Position numbers and translations under genes: made by a program | Notes under the pieces: generated by a model | The model's database searches: none | Seen by the model: only the letters and a program-made list of their open reading frames with translations | Told to the model about the DNA's origin: nothing | Source: Saccharospirillum salsuginis | GTDB lineage: Bacteria > Pseudomonadota > Gammaproteobacteria > Pseudomonadales > Natronospirillaceae | DNA length: 64,000 nt | Direction: 5' to 3' | Assembly: GCF_014651855.1 (NCBI RefSeq) | Contig: NZ_BMXR01000010.1 | Span: 124,001 to 188,000 of the forward strand | Shown: positions 59,954 to 64,000 of the stretch, piece after piece | Position numbering within the stretch: the first letter of the stretch is position 1 | Layout: every line of letters begins with the position of its first letter

Positions 59954-61171
59954 ATGACACTGAAGAAACTGCTCGCCGCCACCGCCGTGAGTACCCTGAT
60001 GATGACCGGTGCCCAAGCCGGCACTCTGGTCATTAACTCCAACCAGTCCGACCCGGCCCCCAAGGCTGCCTGGGGCGAACTGATCGCCGACTTCGAAGCC
60101 GCGAACCCGGATATCGACGTTCAGGTCAACGAATACGATCACGAAGGCTACAAGAGCGCCATTCGCAACTGGCTGGTCACCTCTCCGCCCGATATCGTGT
60201 TCTGGTTTGCCGGTAACCGCATGAAGTACTTTGTGGACCGCGGTTTGCTCGAACCGGTCACCGACGTCTGGGAAAACAACAACATGTACCAGAACTTCGG
60301 CTCCACCCGGGCGTCCATGACGGTTGATGATGAACAGTACGGCGTTCCGGCCACATACTACCAGTGGGGCATGTACTACAACGCCGATATCTTCGAGCAA
60401 TACGGTCTGGAAGAACCGCAAACCTGGGAAGAATTCATCGAGGTGTGCGAAACCCTGAAGGCCAATGGCGTGACACCGATCACCATCGGCACCAAGTTCC
60501 TGTGGACGGCCGCCGGCTGGTTCGATTACCTGAACCTGCGCACCAACGGCCTGGACTTCCACATTGACCTGATGGACGGCAAAGTCCCGTACACCGACGA
60601 ACGCGTTCGCCAGACATTCGCCAACTGGCGCGAACTGATCGACGGCGGCTATTTCCTGGAAAACCACGCCTCCTACAGCTGGCAGGAAGCCCAGGCGCCC
60701 CTGCTGAACGGCGACGCGGCCATGTACTTGATGGGTAACTTCCTGACGCCGAGCTTCCCGGAAGGCTCGAACTACGACTTCTTCCAGTTCCCGCAGATCG
60801 ACCCGAGCGTCGGCATGTTTGAGGATGCTCCGACCGATACCGTTCACATCCCGTCCCGGGCTAAGAACAAGGCCGACGCCAAGCGCTTCCTGGCCTATGT
60901 CGCCCAGGCCGATGTGCAGACCCAATTGAACCTCGGTTTGAACCAGTTGCCGCCGAACGCCCAGGCGGAAGCCGGTGACAACAAATTCCTGGTTCAGGGT
61001 CTGGAGATGCTGTCCGAAGCCGACGGTACCGCCCAGTTCTACGATCGCGATACCGACCCGGCCATGGCGAAGGAAGGCATGAAAGGCTTCCAGGAGTTCA
61101 TGGTGAACCCGGATCGGCTGGACCGCATTCTGGAGAACCTGGAAAAAGTGCGCCAGCGCGTCTTCCGGTAA
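59954..61171 (+). CDS. Sugar ABC transporter substrate-binding protein
   Basis: 405 residues from ATG 59954 (AAGGACGAGG upstream). Signal peptide LLAATAVSTLMMTGAQA. The mature protein is a family 1 solute-binding fold: SNQSDPAPKAAWGELIADFEA at its start, GDAAMYLMGNFLTPSF (about 255-270) in the hinge region, and KNKADAKRFLAYVA near residue 310. It picks up a carbohydrate for the two permeases upstream. A strong terminator 15 bp after its stop ends the operon. Confidence 0.93.
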   Translation: MTLKKLLAATAVSTLMMTGAQAGTLVINSNQSDPAPKAAWGELIADFEAANPDIDVQVNEYDHEGYKSAIRNWLVTSPPDIVFWFAGNRMKYFVDRGLLEPVTDVWENNNMYQNFGSTRASMTVDDEQYGVPATYYQWGMYYNADIFEQYGLEEPQTWEEFIEVCETLKANGVTPITIGTKFLWTAAGWFDYLNLRTNGLDFHIDLMDGKVPYTDERVRQTFANWRELIDGGYFLENHASYSWQEAQAPLLNGDAAMYLMGNFLTPSFPEGSNYDFFQFPQIDPSVGMFEDAPTDTVHIPSRAKNKADAKRFLAYVAQADVQTQLNLGLNQLPPNAQAEAGDNKFLVQGLEMLSEADGTAQFYDRDTDPAMAKEGMKGFQEFMVNPDRLDRILENLEKVRQRVFR

Positions 61172-61185
61172 GTTCCGGATTGATC

Positions 61186-61211
61186 AAAGGCGGCTTCGGC
61201 CGCCTTTTTTA
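61186..61211 (+). terminator. Rho-independent terminator of the sugar ABC operon
   Basis: AAAGGCGGC TTCG GCCGCCTTTTTT: a UUCG tetraloop closing a GC stem followed by a T run. Confidence 0.93.
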
Positions 61212-61279
61212 TGCCCGGGTACGTCACCGGGCACTCAGCCCTTCCCTTTGTCCACCTCCGGTAACTCTCGAGATTCGCT

Positions 61280-62557
61280 ATGAACAACAGTCTGTTTGCC
61301 ATTGCTGTCACATCCGTGTTGTCCTCCACTGTTCTGGCCGAAAGCGAGCACCATTTGTCCTTGTGGTTTCATGCCCGCAGCACGGAAGAATTATCGTTCA
61401 TCCACGATCAGGTCGATCGATTCCACCAGATCCAAAACGAGATTCGGATCGACGCCCTGGCTCTGCCGGAGACGGGCTTCACCCAGCATGTCATCGAGCA
61501 GGATCGGTCGGGTAACGGACCGGATCTGATCTATTTTCATACGGGCAATCTGTCCTATCTCGCCTGGTCGGGCACCATTTCTCCGTTGAATGATCTGATC
61601 GCTTCCAATGTACTGGACAACACCTTGCCTTCGGTTCGCGCTCAAGGCACTTACCCGGCCGACAGCCAACTGTACGCCCTGGCCCCGACGGATTCGACAC
61701 CGGTTCTGTATGGTAATCGCGCTTTATTGGCCGATACGTCGGTCGAGGTGCCCACGACATTGGATCAGGCCTGGACTCGCCTGCAGTTCGAGAATCTTTT
61801 GGCCGAACTGGTCGAACACGGCCAACGCTGGCCATTGGAGCTCGGTCTCTATCAGGCCGACCCAGAATGGTACATGTCGGTATTTTCACCCATCTTTTAT
61901 TCTCAGGGCGCCGATCTCATTTCGCGCATCAAATGGGATGCTCACCTGGCGGCGAATTCCCTGTTTGTGCGGGATGTCGACGATGTGTTGAGCGAATGGT
62001 TCGATCATCAATGGGTGGTTCCCGCCAGCAAAATGAACGGACGTTTTTACCGTCGCCAGAACTCGGCGCTGTCCATCGCCACACTGCAACACTACGAACG
62101 CTACAAGGCCGAACTGGGTGACAACCTCGTCGTATTACCTATGCCGGTGCTGGGCCCCTATCCGGCGACGACCTCGGGAAATTACGGTTGGTCGATCACA
62201 CAGTCGTCCGAACAGTCGGGTATGGCCGCCCGTTTCATCGAGTTCGCCCTGTCCGACGCCGAGGTCACGGCCATGAGCAAACGTACGCTGGACGTTCCCG
62301 GTACACACTCAGCTATACAGCAATCCAGCCTGTACGGTGAAGGCGGCCCACTGGCTCTGGTCGTCGAACAATTGAACCGGATCGCCACGCCACGACCGTT
62401 TCACCCGGCCTACCCCGTCATTCGAGACAGCTTTGCCCAGGCCATGGCCAACGTAGTCGCCGGTGAGGATTTGCGTGGAGAATTGTCCGTAATGGCGGAT
62501 CGGGTCGATGGCCACATACGAGATGCCGACGGCTTCCCGCCATTCAACAACCTGTAG
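61280..62557 (+). CDS. Second family 1 solute-binding protein, orphan
   Basis: 425 residues. Signal peptide SLFAIAVTSVLSSTVLA. The mature part (HLSLWFHARSTEELSFIHDQV, DLIYFHTGNLSYLAWSGTISPL) is a family 1 binding fold with low resemblance to the preceding binding protein. It follows that operon's terminator, so it has its own promoter. It may bind a different sugar for the same permeases, or be a sensor. Confidence 0.82.
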   Translation: MNNSLFAIAVTSVLSSTVLAESEHHLSLWFHARSTEELSFIHDQVDRFHQIQNEIRIDALALPETGFTQHVIEQDRSGNGPDLIYFHTGNLSYLAWSGTISPLNDLIASNVLDNTLPSVRAQGTYPADSQLYALAPTDSTPVLYGNRALLADTSVEVPTTLDQAWTRLQFENLLAELVEHGQRWPLELGLYQADPEWYMSVFSPIFYSQGADLISRIKWDAHLAANSLFVRDVDDVLSEWFDHQWVVPASKMNGRFYRRQNSALSIATLQHYERYKAELGDNLVVLPMPVLGPYPATTSGNYGWSITQSSEQSGMAARFIEFALSDAEVTAMSKRTLDVPGTHSAIQQSSLYGEGGPLALVVEQLNRIATPRPFHPAYPVIRDSFAQAMANVVAGEDLRGELSVMADRVDGHIRDADGFPPFNNL

Positions 62558-62639
62558 CCCCTCTCAAGAATCGCAGCCTCTGACACGGACGGCATTTTTT
62601 CGTATGCTGGCTCCGGTCGAATAACCGGATGGGATGCAG

Positions 62640-64000
62640 ATGTCGCGACTATTGAAAGCATTGGGGGCGGGCGTACTGGGCGCATTGGCCCTGTGGGGGG
62701 CAACAGCCTGTTTTAATTGGGGCTTTACCGAGCTCAGCGAAGCCCGCCAGATCGATCGTTTGCCCATGACGCCCATAGGCACACTAGCAGGCGGGCCCTA
62801 CGCCGTCGTGGGTGTGATCGAGGCTGAGGGCGGCATGCTGGAAGCCCCTTATTCGAAGGCATCGGTCGTCTATGTGCGTTATCGTCTGGAAGAGGAATAC
62901 CGCGACAGCGACGGCGACCTGCGAACACGCACACTGGACAGCGGAGAGCGCAGTGCTCTGTTCCAATTGATCGATCACAGCGGCAATGTCGTTGTTAATC
63001 CCACGCTGAGCACGAGTCAGATCAACTGGTCCGTGAACGAAACCTATCGTCGCCGGGACGGAGACCTGATCTACACCGAGTGGACCCTGCGCCCCGGCCA
63101 ATCCGTCGAGTTACTGGGTCGCTATCAATCGGGCGATGCCACGATGGTGTTTAACAACCTCGACTTTAATCTGCCGCCGACGATCACCGACAACAACCTG
63201 AAAGCCGAAGGGGGCAAAAGCCTGCTGATCGCCGCCGCCCTGATTTCCCTGGCCTCCGGTGCGGCTTCCGTGGGACTGGCGCTGGTGTTGATCGCCGCTC
63301 AGATTCACCGCTTCTGGATCTATGTACTGACCATGACCGTGGTGCTCGTCGGTTACTTCTGGACCATGGGTGTGATTCACCTGGAACGTGACTGGCAACG
63401 GGCCGCCGAGTTGTATCAAACCCGGGCCGAGGCCATCGAACAGGCCGGCTCCACCGAGGCCCGTCAGGCGGACCTCTATGCCATGCGATGGCTGATCGAG
63501 CGCGGGGCGGGCCAATGGCCGGACCGGGCTTTTTTCGACCCAATCGCGAGCGAGCGTTTTCCGATACCCGCCGGTGTCGACCGGGATCGACAAAGAGTGA
63601 TTGGTCAGGAACTGGCCAGCGAACCCGTCAGTCGGTTCGAGCAGGCCTGGTTGGCCTGGGTCATTACCGCGGCGGCGATCATCCTCGGGCTGATCGGGAT
63701 GTGGATCGCCATCCGGGCGATCAAACTGAAGCGCCTGATCGAACACCTACCCACAGCGAAATCCACTGGGCTGGCTTACGGCATGGCTGAGTTGGCGGGC
63801 GCCATCCGGGTGGACGATGAGCGTCCCCATGTTACCAGCCGGCTCGCGCAGGAACCCTGTGTCGCCTACGACTTCAGCATTGAAGAACGTCGCGGTTCAG
63901 GCAAGAAGGCGCGCTGGGTCACCGTTGAATCGGGTGGTGAACAGACGCCGTTCTGGCTCTCGGACGACGCCGGGCAGGCCACGGTGTATCCGGACAAGGC
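62640..64000 (+). CDS. Membrane protein with GIDE-like domains (partial, 3' end outside window)
   Basis: The frame stays open for 453 codons to the window edge. N-terminal helix (about 5-28), a soluble part, a two-helix hairpin (about 200-245) and another helix (about 337-360). Two segments look alike: GPYAVVGVIEAEGGMLEAPYSKASVVYVRYRLEEE (split about 52-86) and AGAIRVDDERPHVTSRLAQEPCVAYDFSIEE near the end. Both resemble the GIDE domain of MUL1-like membrane proteins, whose bacterial role is unknown. This family assignment is tentative. Confidence 0.65.
   Translation, partial: MSRLLKALGAGVLGALALWGATACFNWGFTELSEARQIDRLPMTPIGTLAGGPYAVVGVIEAEGGMLEAPYSKASVVYVRYRLEEEYRDSDGDLRTRTLDSGERSALFQLIDHSGNVVVNPTLSTSQINWSVNETYRRRDGDLIYTEWTLRPGQSVELLGRYQSGDATMVFNNLDFNLPPTITDNNLKAEGGKSLLIAAALISLASGAASVGLALVLIAAQIHRFWIYVLTMTVVLVGYFWTMGVIHLERDWQRAAELYQTRAEAIEQAGSTEARQADLYAMRWLIERGAGQWPDRAFFDPIASERFPIPAGVDRDRQRVIGQELASEPVSRFEQAWLAWVITAAAIILGLIGMWIAIRAIKLKRLIEHLPTAKSTGLAYGMAELAGAIRVDDERPHVTSRLAQEPCVAYDFSIEERRGSGKKARWVTVESGGEQTPFWLSDDAGQATVYPDK

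Overview
The window is about 60% G+C and looks like a chromosome segment of a free-living, probably marine or halophilic gammaproteobacterium. The prp methylcitrate genes, CbpA/CbpM, FetAB, AttEFGH-like genes, a MASE2 adenylate cyclase and a GlyGly-CTERM protein all fit this. An Oceanospirillales/Saccharospirillaceae-like host is my guess, not something the sequence proves. I see no prophage, transposase, CRISPR array or plasmid function. One tRNA gene (tRNA-Ser, anticodon GGA) is present. Both ends cut a gene: a methyltransferase at the left edge and a membrane protein at the right edge.

Left part (1-9.2 kb): an ECF sigma factor, its zinc-type anti-sigma and a methyltransferase form one operon. 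It diverges from a second methyltransferase across two back-to-back promoters of identical ECF type. Then follow a LysR regulator divergent from a DUF1127 protein, a secreted orphan, a GNAT acetyltransferase, the biotin ECF transporter bioMNY with a lipoprotein, and a TSUP permease.

Middle part (9.5-30.6 kb): glycogen phosphorylase; a two-gene envelope unit; an attEFGH-like ABC operon; a lipoprotein esterase; an orphan binding protein; the propionate (2-methylcitrate) cluster gntR-prpB-prpC-prpD with a clear promoter flanked by two operators; a lipoprotein/GlyGly-CTERM pair; a LuxR regulator; a ferredoxin; and a repeat-tailed protein.

Right part (30.8-64 kb): signalling genes (three diguanylate cyclases, one MASE2 adenylate cyclase, a stand-alone cyclic-nucleotide-binding protein, a chemotaxis receptor), an MFS exporter, cbpAM, an amidase, fetAB, queF, yadGH-like ABC genes, nucleotide and sugar-phosphate enzymes, L-asparaginase II, glpK, and a sugar ABC transporter without its own ATPase but with two LacI-type operator-like sites upstream.

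The most unusual feature is a family of about fifteen intergenic repeats of roughly 100-170 bp between 8 and 54 kb. Every copy keeps a short core but has its own outer and inner stem sequences that still pair with each other, so the two-stem fold, not the stem sequence, is conserved. The repeats fill most long gaps, including both gaps inside the prp cluster, and create false N-terminal extensions on several genes. A second, simpler GTAGGGTGGGC inverted-repeat family occurs four times.
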